From: Tribonema minus
Taxonomy: Eukaryota > Sar > Xanthophyceae > Tribonematales > Tribonemataceae
NCBI GenBank assembly: GCA_017506865.1
Contig: JAFCMP010000112.1
Location: 930,001 to 994,000 of the forward strand
Reading direction: 5' to 3'
DNA: 64,000 bases
In this document: positions 37,301-48,535 of the stretch, piece by piece
Position numbering within the stretch: the stretch's first letter is position 1
Layout: every line of letters starts with the position of its first letter
Translations under genes and position numbers: made by a program
Notes under the pieces: generated by a model
The model's input: only the letters and a program-made list of their open reading frames with translations
What the model was told of the DNA's origin: nothing
The model's database searches: none

Positions 37301-39117
37301 GGCTCCGTGGTGTCGGCTCGCTCCACTGCGTGTGTGGTGGCTGGGTCGTCTGCGAACTGCACACCTGACGGCGGCGCATCAAAAGTTGCAATGGAGTCGG
37401 GCCACTCCTCATCGGCATGGTCGACACGGCGGGGCGCGTCTAGCTCTGCCTGCTGAGGCAGCCGAGAGGGTCCATCGGCGTTGGAGTTGACCTTGCCAGG
37501 TCGGTGCTGGACGGTGATGTCGTACTCTTGTAGGCGCATTGCCCAGCGGAGCAGCTTGCCGTCATTCGATTGAAGTGTGAGGAGCCAGCGGAGGGCAGCT
37601 GCGTCGGTGACGACAGTGCATGGCCTGCCCCAGACGTAAGGCCGAAAGTGGTTCATTGACAAGACTACTGCAAGACACTCGAGAGCTGTGGCTCCCATCT
37701 TGGTGTCCTGAACAGAGTTCATCTTTGAAAAGTAGCCTACAACGACCTCACGCTGCAAGGTCCCTTCAACCAGGCTAGTGCGCCCAGTGCAGGTTGGTGG
37801 CTTGGCTTTCATGAGCGGGCTGTCAAGCTCCGTGACCGGCCGGAACTGGGTGAGAACACCGGCAGTGGCGACCTTGGAGGCGTCCGTGTAGAGCACGAAG
37901 GGCAGTGAGAAGTCGGGGTGCATCACTATGGAAGCGCTACACATCTCCTGCTTCAGCCGCTCAAAAGCGTCTCTGCGGCGTGCGTTCCACTCCATGCTCG
38001 CGCCATCCTTGGTGAGCTCGACAAGCGGGGCTGCGATGGCGCTAAAGTTGCGCACGTAGCGGCGGTAATAGTTGAACACGCCTAGAGCGACTTGTACGAG
38101 CCGCTTGTCTGCGAGGCCTCTAGCGTTGAGGGGTGCGCTCATGTCTGCCATTGCCTTCACCTTCTCAGGGTCAGGGCGAATGCCACCTGCACCAATGATA
38201 TGTCCAAGGAACTTGACCTCAGAGCGGAAGAGTTGGCACTTCTTCCAGGCCACACTCATGCCTGCAGCCTCTATGCGCGTGAGAACTGCGTCAAGGTGCT
38301 GGAGGTGGGCCTCCATGTCGGTGTCATAGACGAGCACATCATCCACGTACACGGTTGCGTAGTCCTTCAGGGCTTCCTCGCCCAGCACACCGTGCATGAG
38401 TCGCGTAAATTGTGCAGGCAAGTTCACCAGGCCAAAAGGGGCCACAGTGTACTGCCAGAGTCCACCATCAGGCGTGCGGAACGCCGTTTTGGGCTTTGCG
38501 GACGTGGTGAGGGGCACCTGGTGGTAGCCAGCAGCCATGTCCAGCGTGCTGATCACCTTGGTGCCTTGCCCTTTGTGCAGCATGTCATCTATGTTGCCCA
38601 GCCCGTGGCTGTCTCGCTTGGTGACAGAGTTCAGCTTGCGGAAGTCGATGCAGAAGCGAATCTTGTCACCCTGTCGTGCGAGAACGGGGTTGCAAGCCCA
38701 GGGGCTATTGGAGGGCTCAATCTGCTCGCGTGCGTGCATCTGAGCCACCTGTTGCATGATGTACTCAGCCTCTGCGCGGGCCCAACGTCTGGCTCTGTCC
38801 GCCATGGGCAATGCATCACCGGTGTCAATGTCGAACTCGGTGGTGTCTGTGACGTGCGGGTTTTTTGGGTCAGCCGGGAAGCAGGCGCGATGCCGCTTCA
38901 AGACGTCAAAGACTCGGTCTGCCCATACTTGCCCCTTCGAGTCCTTCTCCTTGAGTATGGGGTTGAGTTGACCATCGGTCATGAGCATGGTGCGCAGCTC
39001 CTCATCCCCACAAACGTCTGAGACGGAGCTGTATGCGTTCACTTGGGCGGCGGAGCCAGGTGAGCGCTGCGGACTGTGTGTGCCTGGCGCAGTGCTGGGG
39101 GAGTCTGACTCGTCCAA
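34385..39117 (-). mobile_element. Ty3/gypsy LTR-retrotransposon fossil, pol region
   Basis: On the minus strand the parts, in order, are reverse transcriptase (about 38.8-38.2 kb, with the YVDD active-site motif), RNase H (about 37.9-37.5 kb), the H2C2 domain and integrase core (about 36.5-35.9 kb) and an integrase C-terminal/chromo-like tail to about 34.6 kb. A purine tract next to TGTTACGG near 34.39 kb is a candidate 3' LTR start. Gag, protease and a left LTR were not found, so the copy is incomplete at its 5' side. The pol frames are almost fully open, with at most one or two breaks, which points to a young fossil. Confidence 0.88.
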
Positions 39118-39985
39118 CTAAAGGGACAAACCTTATTAAAGAAGCAAAAATCGGACGGATACGCAACGTCACCCCGTCGTCACCGCCACGTGTACAAATC
39201 GTCACCGGTGACACCGTGCAGGGGAAACGCATTGCCAATGCGTCGAATCGCATGCGTTAAGGCATACAGTGCATGCATTGTAATGTCAGGCACCCAATGC
39301 AGCCATCGCATCCGTTTACGCATTCTTGTTCACTAGGCGACGCCTTCGTGTAGGGCAAAATTGTTGCCAAAGCATTGCTGAAGCGCGCCTCTTCACTCGG
39401 AGACGTCGCGGAGATGAACAGGAGGGCGACGAGAGCAGCAAACGCATTGAGTTGAGGCCTGCGCTTCACTCGAGGCACACTGCACAGGTATAGAAATGAA
39501 TGTGTCACATGCATCTGCGCATTTGGTTTGACGCGGGGACTGGTGTGCTGGGCAAAATTGCAGCAAAACGCGTTTCGCTGGCTGAGTTTTTATGGAGGCG
39601 AAATGTCACCAGGGTTGAAATTGCAGATTCGCATAAGGTTGCGTAATGCGTTTCACGACGGCACGGATTGTTGTAGGGCACAAGTGATGCGTTCATAAAC
39701 ATGTAACAATGCGTGTTGTGTAGGCGATGCGAAAGCAAGCAACAGCAACGCCGCTTGAAAAACGTGAAACGCCATATCGATGAAATTGCAGCAATGTGTA
39801 ACGGCTGAGTGCGAGGGCTTTACACGGCCTTGTAGCGGCGGCACAAGGCACTTCAGTGCTGTGATAAAGACTGCATCACATGCAGCAGCGGAAGAGGCGG
39901 CACTCACAAGTCATTTTGTAGTAGCGAGAGCTGGTATACTTACCAAGCGAACAGGGTATAACCAGACGCTCACTCTGGTCTTATA
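39118..39985. repeat. Spacer with TTACGCATT-type dispersed repeats
   Basis: No gene is seen. Words such as TTACGCATTC, TTCACTAGGCGACG and TTCGTGTAGGGCAAAATTG near 39315-39365 match the four-copy repeat at 51.66-51.92 kb. Further variants with GCGTTTCAC and TTGTAGGGCA occur at about 39540-39690. Confidence 0.55.
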
Positions 39986-41656
39986 CTTCCTCCGTATCAG
40001 AATACTTGCAATCGTTTGATGTTGCCGCGCATATCTTGTCAGGTTGAGGTCGTGATTGCAGACCTACACTACATGTTAAAGCCAAAAGGAAGAGCTAAAG
40101 AATGAGCCAATTTGCAGGCGAATCCATCAGAGAGGACGTCACCTACATATGATGGAAGTTGGCGTGAGAAAAAAAAAAGCAGGAAAACTTGAGGTTTGGG
40201 AAGGACACCACGCCGCGAAAGCGGCTGCGTATGACAATGGCTGTCGCCGAGGCCAAAAGTGGCAGCAGCAAGGCACCGTACGGGTCGATCAGGGCCATCG
40301 CTGAGGCCGAGGGTGTCTCAAAATCGACTGTATGGAGACAGGCCAAGCGTGCCAGGCAGCTGGCAGCGAACTCAGCTGCTGCGCCAGTGGCGGCAACCCC
40401 TCTGAGCGCTGAGCGCAAAGGGCGATGCGGAGCACCTAGAGTGATCGTGGGCGAGGTAGAAGAGCGTGTGAAGGATGTGCCTGTGGCGAGGAAGGTGACG
40501 ATGAAGGAATGGGCTGCTGCGGCGGGTTTGAAAATTATGACCCTGAAGCGGTGGCTGGAGGCCAATGGCGGTAAGCAGACCACGAGATACATCAAGCCTA
40601 CGCTTTCTGAGCGACAGACGCTTGATCGCATGTGCTGGGCTCTCAGTATGACCAACGCTGGCGGCCACTACGACGACATGTACGATGTGGTGCATGTGGA
40701 CGAAAAGTGGTTTTACACTTGCCGAGACGGCGGGAAGGTCTACATTCTGCCAGGAGAGCAAGCCCCGCCGCCGCCTCGCCTGCAGCACAAGTCCCACATT
40801 ACGAAAGTGATGTTCCTGTGCGCTGTGGCGCGGCCTCGCAGGCTGCGCAACGGTACGCTCTTTGATGGCAAGATCATGCTCGTGCCCATCACTGAACAGG
40901 TGACTGCACAGCGCAGCAGTGCCAAGCGCCCTGCAGGTACGGTCATGACCACAGCGCGCAATGTGGATGCCAAGGTCTACAAGCAGATCATGATCGATGA
41001 CGTTATCCCCGCGATCAAGGACAAAATGCCATGGTTGCGTGGCAAGCACATGCGAGTTCAACAAGACGGTGCCAAACCACACACGGCCAACGGTGTAGTC
41101 AACGAGATCCTTGCAGCCGCCAACATCGAGGGTTGGGATTTTGGCATAGAAACGCAGCCGGCACAGTCACCAGACACCAACCTCAACGACCTCAGCATCT
41201 TTGCATCGCTGCAAGCGAAGCAACGCAAGCACTGGACCACTAGCATCGATGACCTCACAAAGGCTGTTGCACAAGTCTGGGACGCATACCCCTGGCAGAC
41301 GATAGAACTTGCGTGGCAGTCACTGTTCAATGTCTACACGCTTATCATGGAGCATGAGGGGTGACAACGCATTCAGTTTGCCTCACAATGGCATGCGCAT
41401 ACGCGTAGCAAACGATGACATCCCAGGTGTGCACCGGTCAAGTCCCGTTTGGTGACTTCAACTAGGCGCATTTTGAAGCGCCACGGGTACCACGATGTGT
41501 GAGGTGCGACAAGCTGCAGGGTTGCGCACGCAGTTCCTGGGCATCAAATGAGACATGTTCTTCAACTTATGATATGGGCTTTGATGTTTTTGACCTTATA
41601 TGTGTGCTCCACTGGTGTGCAAACAAACGACTGCAAGTATTCTGATACGGAGGAAG
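39986..41656 (+). mobile_element. Plant-type mariner-like element, apparently whole
   Basis: The inverted ends, about 33 bp with one mismatch, begin CTTCCTCCGTATCAGAATAC and sit directly inside TA dinucleotides (39984-39985 and 41657-41658), the TA target site of the Tc1/mariner superfamily. CTTCCTCCGT resembles the CTCCCTCCGT ends of plant mariners. A single uninterrupted transposase frame fills the centre. The ends and frame look fresh. Confidence 0.93.
40231..41364 (+). CDS. Mariner-like transposase
   Basis: A cut-and-paste transposase of 377 residues from ATG 40231; the same frame is open upstream to about 40189 without another ATG. The N-terminal helix-turn-helix part includes AIAEAEGVSKSTVWRQ, followed by a second basic helical region (AAAGLKIMTLKRWLEANGG). 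The catalytic triad is visible: HVDEKWFY (first Asp), RVQQDGAKPH (second Asp) and QSPDTNLNDLSIFASLQ (third Asp). This third-Asp pattern, about 40 residues after the second, is typical of plant MLEs (SPD.N.LDLGFF) rather than animal Tc1 (SPDLNPIE). No internal break is seen, so the enzyme may be functional. Confidence 0.9.
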   Translation: MTMAVAEAKSGSSKAPYGSIRAIAEAEGVSKSTVWRQAKRARQLAANSAAAPVAATPLSAERKGRCGAPRVIVGEVEERVKDVPVARKVTMKEWAAAAGLKIMTLKRWLEANGGKQTTRYIKPTLSERQTLDRMCWALSMTNAGGHYDDMYDVVHVDEKWFYTCRDGGKVYILPGEQAPPPPRLQHKSHITKVMFLCAVARPRRLRNGTLFDGKIMLVPITEQVTAQRSSAKRPAGTVMTTARNVDAKVYKQIMIDDVIPAIKDKMPWLRGKHMRVQQDGAKPHTANGVVNEILAAANIEGWDFGIETQPAQSPDTNLNDLSIFASLQAKQRKHWTTSIDDLTKAVAQVWDAYPWQTIELAWQSLFNVYTLIMEHEG

Positions 41657-41973
41657 TATGTGAGGAACACCGTTTCCATTGTTCTATCATTTTGACCGCC
41701 GTCACGCGTGTGACCAACAACTCTCTGAATATACACTCGCAAGCATGTAAGATGCGTGTGCATTTCCATAGTGAAGCCCTACATCTCTTTGGCTGCCCTC
41801 TGCACCGACTCGCATGCGGTCTCGTACCAAGTGCTCGGCGTAGCAGGGCCGACATTCACGTTCTTGAGCTCGTCAGCCCAAACCTTGCACACATTGCTGA
41901 ATTTTCACTTGTGCGAATCCTGCAGTAACTCTAGTGACGGCGGTGCCGTGTAGAAGTGCAGGCCGGCGTACGG
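41657..41973 (-). other. Region between the mariner and the JmjC-like gene
   Basis: Read on the minus strand in frame with the neighbouring gene, the sequence past its TAG continues as protein-like segments: PYAGLHFYTAPPSLELLQD, then, after a TGA, NVCKVWADELKNVNVGPATP to TAG near 41786. It may be lost coding sequence or an unrecognised last exon. Confidence 0.4.
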
Positions 41974-44367
41974 CTAGGGTGTGTTGATCTCGTGGTAGCA
42001 GCCTGGAGGCCACACAATGACGTTTGGCGTGGTGGCATCCTCCGCGTCCAGCACCACCTTGAATACGTGCGTCCGCCCGTCCTTCGCCATGCTCACCAGA
42101 TGCGCAGCACCTGCGTGCCTGCTAGTTGTGTCGCGCACCAGCTGCTCCATCACGTTGCCCTTGAGCAGGTGCAACGGCCGGGATGGGCAGAACAAGTCCT
42201 TGAAGCCGATGCAGCAGACGTTGACGACAGCAAAGCCGTGGCGGTGGATGGTCGTGTACCCGCCTTGATTGCCTGTAATGTTGAGGGCGTGGCCAGTCCG
42301 GGAGGCGCGAAAGCTCCCCCGCGATCCAGTCCACGCCGCACTCCTGCATGACATGAAAGAAAAAAAAAGTTCGTAGCATGTGAACCTTAACCGTTCGATG
42401 TGGCTCCCAGACTTGAGATCACGCAGTGTACAGTGTGCGGATCAGGTCTGTGAGCGACAGCTTGCCATAATGTGCTCCCAAATTGTTCAACATGCTTAGG
42501 AACTGGCATTAAATCATGCATGTATATATGTATACATGGTAATGGTAACACTTCATTGAGGTGTTTCAACACAACACACTCACTCGTGCAAGGTGCGACA
42601 CTGGTCACGCTGCTGATCATCGCCCGCTGGCATGCCCTTGTCCTCCTCATGCACGTGCCCAAGCTCAGCATTCTTCATAACCCGCAGGTGCTGGATGCTG
42701 TGTAGATCTGTGCGCTTGATGAAGGCGGGCATGTTGTCCAGCCCATCCGCGACGTTGCTGAGTGCAGGATGTCTATGTATAGTGACACCCGACAGGCCAC
42801 AAGTAAGGCGAGCATCCATGCGTAAGGCGGGCATTCATACATATGCACACTCAGGTATCATCCGTACGAAAAACTACATACAGTGTGATATTTGTACCAG
42901 TTTGTCGGCCACTGATGACATCTGGCATTGCCACACCATGCAACATGCATCTGGCGACTCCAACGGCTGAGGCCTAAAAGTAGCCCTTGTTGTCTTTGGA
43001 AGTCGATACACCTATCTTGCTCAGTTTGAAAATGCCACCATGCCGCAGCCTGCATGCTTGAGCTGTACAATAATCATACTTCTGCATCAATGATATCCTA
43101 CTCACAGAGCAAAACAGACAGGTTGAAAAAAAAGGTCCAGTGCTTTTTTATTCACGTGGAAGCTCCACCGGGTCTGTGCTTATGTAAATTTGTATAACTA
43201 TTGGTGATGCGATCATGATTTCAACAAGGATGCGGCAGGAAGGCCTGCGAATGGGCGCTGCTGCTCCCGAGGTACACTTGGTCCGTATCATCCCCACATG
43301 CTAGACAGGCTGGCTGTGTTGTGCTATACTTTGAACACCCGTACTACTAGGCGGTCCTGCTCCCCTTCCGGCCTTAGCATCCCGCACGATGCAAAATTAC
43401 ATGCGTGTCGCCGAATCAGTCACTGACCCTGGATCTCAACGGTGGAGACTTGATGCAGATGTGAGACCGTCGCGCTCTGCTCCTTTGCCACTATACTTGC
43501 ATCGATTTGCCGCTACCTCCCATCATATGACCTTACGCCAACATCTTTGCTTGAGGAGGCCCCATGAACCTGCAACAACATGACGTGTACACAGCCAAAC
43601 AGTTGAACAGAAAACGTTGAGCGCTATACAAGCCATAATTTTAGGTGATTAGACAAGACTTAGCCTCACAGCGGCCCGCTGCTGCGCTGCAGATACACCC
43701 CATGACCGACATTTGCAGATGGAATGAGGAAGAGGTAAGCAAGATTGCGGCACACACGAATGTGGGCAGATGCGAGAAAGTATGTTCTTTCGTACAAGAC
43801 TGACGTATAAGGATGCAGTGTGGTCATGTGTGTGGCATCTACCACGCTGCCGTGACGAAACAATTAAACAGTAGCGTAGGGATACAAATGTATAGGCAGG
43901 TGTACGAAAGTGCGAATGGTTGCCTAATCAACTGAAGCACAAGGATAAACTGTGGTCGTGCACACGGCATCTGTCACGCTGGCGTGATGGATGAAGGCAA
44001 GCGCATTTTGATCGACAAAGGCGAACCCAAGTGTGAATATGCAGCGCTTGGTGGAATCTTTTAAAAGTTGATGCTTGAGGACCAAAACTCCAGTTGTACG
44101 GAGAAAACCACTAATGCAGATGTCAGCATCTCACCTGGTGCCACGTGCTGCCAGTGCTGTTTCTCGCTTTGGCTTGCAGCCCTCGCCGAGCAGTAGAGCC
44201 ACTAAGGTGTCCTCTGCTTGAAGCAGCAGGGATGGACTGAATAAATTCGAAGATTGTTGCTTCGGATGACGCTGACTCGCAGGCATGCAACTGCCCCTCC
44301 TTGGTCGCCAGGTTCTCGCGATTATGTCGGCCTCTGTGATCTGCAGTATCACAGCAGGTCGCAACAT
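41974..44367 (-). CDS. JmjC/cupin-like protein, three exons
   Basis: Exons on the minus strand: 44135-44367 (ATG), 42584-42757 and 41974-42343 (TAG). The split codons join cleanly at both introns, giving 258 residues. The middle exon is hydrophilic (DNMPAFIKRTDLHSIQHLRV). The last contains TTIHRHGFAVVNV, IGFKDLFCPS and VIVWPPGCYHEI. The paired His motif near the start of the fold and the PPGC-x-H near its end resemble the iron-binding core of JmjC hydroxylases (H.D ... P.G..H), with His in place of the usual acidic partner. The homology is my pattern match, not proven. The protein-like frame continuing past the stop suggests a shortened gene or a missed splice. Confidence 0.4.
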
Positions 44368-45854
44368 GCTTATTTAACGAGGTGATGAGGTTGACGTGTC
44401 AGGGCGCCTCGTTGCATTCGTTGGCGGAGTATGTGCCGTGAGCAATGCTATAAAGCCTGAGCGCGCAGCCAACCTTGCACCACGGATCGATGCCAATGGA
44501 GCAACAGAGACAGATGACAAACACTTGACTTCAATGCTGCAAGTCAGTGGGTATGGAGGTACCGTCCTTGACGCTGTGAGCTCTCCGTCAATCACTTGGG
44601 CTACCTGCAACAGCTGCAGAAAAGCCGCAAGAGGGGATGCGCCGCGCACAAACGCGGATGCGCCAGAACAGACGCTGAGGCACCTGTAAAGTAGATGACA
44701 GTTGTAAACACATAAGGCTTGGTTTCAAGGTACTGCAATACCGCATCTGTAGAAACAGCAGCAGCAGCTTCAGTGCGGACATCGGTTTGCATCTTGGCCC
44801 CCAGCATCTAACGACACGCTGGCAACGCGCCTCTTAGTACTGCTAGTGAGAATTCCAACGCAAGGCAATGCTGTCTGCCATTAAACATGTAAGTAGCTAC
44901 TGCGAGGTGGCCGCAGCAGCTGCTGCACAGCAGGCAGCAGCAGCAATAGCAGCAAAACCCTATGTGTGTCGTGGATGGTGGATTGTTGCTTCCTTTCTAC
45001 GCTGCTGCCTGCCTCTTTTGCTGCTGCCGTACTTGTGCTGCTGCCTCTGCGTACACCCATCTGCACTCCTGCTGCATTAGTAGCAGCGCCCAGCGCAACT
45101 TCGCCGCCAGCCGCTGCCTGTAAGCTCCACACACAATAATTGAAGTTATCTCACCTACTGTGTGACCAGCTATCAGTCGTTGCATCCACCGCTCCCCAAT
45201 GCCCGCGCCGCATAGTTGACTAGCGGTTGTAGCAGCAGCGGCAGCACAGCACGAGTGCAGCAACAGCAGCACGGCAAGTAGCAGCAGCAACAGCTCAGCC
45301 ACCATGTCTGCCCAGCCTTGACGATGTCGCCATCCGAAGGTATGTCGCATCCAGCGGGAGTCGCAAGGTGGCAGCGACCCACCTGCGAGCTGCACATACG
45401 TTACTTGCTGTGACCTGCAGCATCATGGGCACATCGCATTTCGTCTGAGGTCGCACGATGCGCATGAAAATTCACGAGGTGCTGACGTCTACAATACCCC
45501 CCAAGAGCCCCCCCCCCTGCGCGTACCTGTGCGCTATCGTCGTCCAAATCCTCGTTTTGTGTGCCCACACCACTTCAACACAAAAAACTTCACCTATACA
45601 TAGCAAGGACAGATATAAGTACTTCTCAGTCGTTTGAACCAACATGGTAGATGCGAATAGTTGGCAGTGAGGGCTAGCTGGTGCTGGCAATTTTCGGGAA
45701 GCAGTACCTTTGGTGAAGGGTAAGCCCAATGTCGCCCTAAGCGCAAAGCACGTGCACGTGCAGGCAGAGCACTTGAGCGCAGCAGTACAGCAGCGGCTTT
45801 GCGGGCCACCGGCAGGAGGCAAGCAAAGCAGCAGTACCAGCTGCAAAGCCTCGT
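44368..45854. other. Spacer upstream of the JmjC-like gene
   Basis: A frame at 44396-44689 (+) looks moderately protein-like but has no ATG start or recognisable domain. CAG/CTG-rich stretches at 44900-45080 and 45215-45300 give artificial Ala/Leu-rich frames. Nothing firm is supported. Confidence 0.35.
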
Positions 45855-46343
45855 TCATCTAAATGGATGATGCTGCTGCTGTGCCGCGTGCGCGGCTGCG
45901 CTTTGCACCTGCCCCTCCCACGCATCCATCGCGAACACGCAACCGACATCGTGGGTGGCTCCTTGGCAGCTGCAGCAGCGGTCCTGCCCTGACTGTGAAG
46001 CGATGGGCTCAAGCGCTTCCTCTTCAGCGGGGCTGAGGCTGAGCGGGCGCGCCCTGCTGACTGCGTAGTACATGCACCAGGCCCTGTGATGGTATTGCTC
46101 AGCTAGCTCCTGCTGTTCCTCCGTGGCGCGGCACTCGCAGGTGGCGAGTCGAGGAATGCTGATAGCTGTGCTGACCTGGCGGGGGGCGCCGCAGCTGTGG
46201 CATGGTGCCCACTGCTGCTGCTGCTGCCGCTGCTGCTGCTGCAGCCGCTGCTGATGCTGCTGCTGCTGCTCCTGCTGCTGCAGGTGCTGCTGCTCCTGCT
46301 GCTGCTGGTGCTCATGGCGGTACCCGCCTGCTATCTGGGCCAT
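45855..46343 (-). CDS. Gln-rich N-terminus, Cys-containing protein, 162 residues
   Basis: It is a single open frame from ATG 46343. A poly-Gln/His tract comes first (about residues 11-44), then WAPCHSCGAPRQVSTAISIP, CECRATEEQQELAEQYHHR, an acidic LSPAEEEALEPIA and DRCCSCQGATHDVGC. The CxxC, CxC and CCxC pairs could bind a metal. I recognise no family. It is divergent from the ZIP gene, with 469 bp between the two ATGs. The Gln tract comes from a CAG-type repeat and may vary in length. Further exons downstream cannot be excluded. Confidence 0.45.
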   Translation of the reverse strand: MAQIAGGYRHEHQQQQEQQHLQQQEQQQQHQQRLQQQQRQQQQQWAPCHSCGAPRQVSTAISIPRLATCECRATEEQQELAEQYHHRAWCMYYAVSRARPLSLSPAEEEALEPIASQSGQDRCCSCQGATHDVGCVFAMDAWEGQVQSAAAHAAQQQHHPFR

Positions 46344-46812
46344 TTGCTGTCGCTGCTACAGAACTTCCGCAAGAGCTAACCTTGAGTGTGTGCCATGTCC
46401 GAAATGCCCAAAATTCTCTAATGTATGCCGCCGTCGGAATGCCGCCGTCGGAAAGCCTCAGACGGAGTTCTAGTTCCTAACGACGGTAGTACAGCAAGAC
46501 ATAATACAAGTACAGCAAGACAGCAAGGCGGGTACCAACAGGCAGGATCCTGCGCCCCCTTCTGGCTGCACAGGTGCGTGGGCAAAGTGTTGGTTGCAGG
46601 CAGCACCAGCAAACTTTAGTGGCTGCTCACCTAGTCCCAAGACGGCTGCTGCCAACTTACACTCTAACACGAAAATACAGCTCTGCTTCGTTGCGTGGTA
46701 CCATACGCATGGTGTCGTGGCCGTGCTGGCCATATATCCGCCCTGCCCTTGTTCAAACCTCTTCGGTCGGACAACCACCCATTTCTCACCTCCGTGCAGG
46801 GCAGCGGCCACA
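46344..46812. promoter_or_regulatory. Shared upstream region of the divergent Cys-protein and ZIP genes
   Basis: 469 bp separate the two start codons. The stretch contains a short direct repeat of ATGCCGCCGTCGGAA (46424-46450). No TATA box is evident. A promoter role is inferred from position only. Confidence 0.35.
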
Positions 46813-48374
46813 ATGGCTGACGAGTGCGCCTCCGAAGAACTGGATTCCTACAGCGTGTCAGCCCATGTGGGAGCCCTGTTTATCGTCTTGGCTTGCGGAG
46901 GCCTGGGGGCCACTCTGCCAGCCATCAGCCATCACGTCCCTAGGCTCAGGCCGCAGGACGACGTGCTCACCTTTGGCAACTTTTTCGGGGCAGGTGCGTC
47001 CGATGTGCCGTGCTCGCGACGCTCGCGCCTTCTCGCAAACGCACGCTGCACCACGCACCGCCGGCATGAGGTCACCCCTCGGCGAGCGCCCTCGGCCCGG
47101 CACGGCGGCGTGCGCTGATCACGCTTGCCCATTTCAGCCGCATCCCCCACCACCGTACGCCCATCATAACCGCCACCGCTCCCCTCGCCGCGCACGCAGG
47201 CGTGGTGCTGGCGACGGCCCTCATCCACATGATAATGCCGGCCATCGAAAACCTGACCAACCCATGCCTGGGCGCCGCGGCCGAGGTGTACGAGGCGCTG
47301 CCGCTGCTCATCGTCTTGGTCTCCATCCTCGCTATGCAAGCGCTGGAGTTCGTCTTGGCGCTGCACCTGCGCCGCGGCGCCAAGCGCGTGCCCATGGGCG
47401 CCGGCGACGCGCTGCCCGCCGCCATGGCCACGGCCGCCGCGGCGCCGGCGGTGGCAGCGCTGAGCGGCGGCGGGGGCAGCACGGCGATTGATGAGGCGGG
47501 CAGTGTGCAGGAGCGGCGCCACCACCACCAGCACGGGATGGACCTGGGCGACAAGAATGCACGCTTGACGGTGACCGTGCTGCTGTTTGAGATGGGCGTG
47601 GCGCTGCACAGCGTGATCATCGGGGTGTCGCTGGGCGTCGTCAGCGGCGACAGCTTCGCCACGCTGCTCGCGGCGCTGGTTTTCCACCAGTTCTTTGAGG
47701 TGAGCCCCCTCCCCTGCCACTCCCCCCCTTTCCCTTCGCCTCCCCCTCCCTCGCCCCCCCCGCTCCCCCTCCCCCCCACACCCTAGTGGCACTGAGCTGA
47801 GTGAGGGGTATGATATATTGAGGCACAGGGTACATCAAAATGTGCACATGCTAATTCAGTGTATGCACAAGCGGTCAGTGCCACGCTGAGGGCGGGGCGC
47901 GTTATGTCAAGGCCTGCGGTGCTATGATGCGCGTGTATCAAGGCCCTGCTGCACTGTAGTTATGATAGTATCTGACCATCTGACATTCGGTGTCCCACAT
48001 CTGCTGTCCGCACCAACGGCGCGCAGGGCTTCGCGCTGGGCTCCGCGGTCGCGCAGACAGACCCGACACTGTGCACCACCGTCACCACCATCGCCGCCTT
48101 CGCGCTGTCAGCGCCAGTCGGCACGGCCATCGGCATTGGCGTGCGCTCGTCCTTTAACGAGAACGCGACGGCGACGCTGTGGCTGCTGGGCGTGTTTGAG
48201 GCCATCAGCGGCGGCATACTCATCTACACGGGCCTCGTGGAGCTCATCACGTATGGGCTGACGCTCAACCCGCGCTTCACGGGCAAGGACGCGCGCGCCT
48301 GCAGCATGGCCGCCGCCTTCGCCGGCATGTACATGGGTGCCGCGGCCATGTCCATCATTGGGAAGTGGGCATGA
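46813..48374 (+). CDS. ZIP-family metal transporter
   Basis: Exons 46813-46993, 47200-47699 and 48027-48374 (TGA) join at phases 1 and 0 and give about 342 residues, the usual ZIP length. ZIP proteins move Zn or other divalent metals into the cytosol. Eight membrane segments can be traced, starting with VGALFIVLACGGLGATLPAI and followed by VVLATALIHMIMPAI. A long cytoplasmic loop carries the metal-binding-type RRHHHQHGMD. Helix 4 has the signature FEMGVALHSVIIGVSLGV, and helix 5 has VFHQFFEGFALGSAV, split by the second intron between FFE and GFALG. These His/Glu residues form the metal site of the family. The C-terminus is MYMGAAAMSIIGKWA. ATG 46813 is chosen because it gives the short acidic N-tail usual for the family. 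Confidence 0.93.
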
Positions 48375-48429
48375 GGGACGGGCGGTCGGCGGCGGCGGCG
48401 TGCGGCGCGCACGCTGCCGCCCCTTCGTC

Positions 48430-48535
48430 CCTCAGCCGGCCATCGCCGGGCACGGGCCGGCAGTGCTGCCGCCCTGTCTTGGCAGGGACATACATGGGCA
48501 TCGCGGCTACGTCAACTATTGGTGGGGTTGAAGGG
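48430..48535 (+). repeat. Degenerate duplicate of the end of the last ZIP exon
   Basis: Just past the stop, a frame reads GTYMGIAATSTIGG, preceded by a Cys-rich stretch. It resembles the true C-terminus GMYMGAAAMSIIGK and probably arose by local duplication followed by decay. Confidence 0.5.

Noticed and set aside
44396-44689. 98-residue protein-like plus frame (VSNAIKPERAANLAPRIDAN)
   Set aside because: No ATG start, no domain, and only about 28 bp from the opposite-strand start of the JmjC-like gene.
46202-46480. Plus-strand Ala/Leu frames opposite the Gln-rich protein
   Set aside because: CAG-repeat shadow; the minus strand has the ATG and the Cys motifs.
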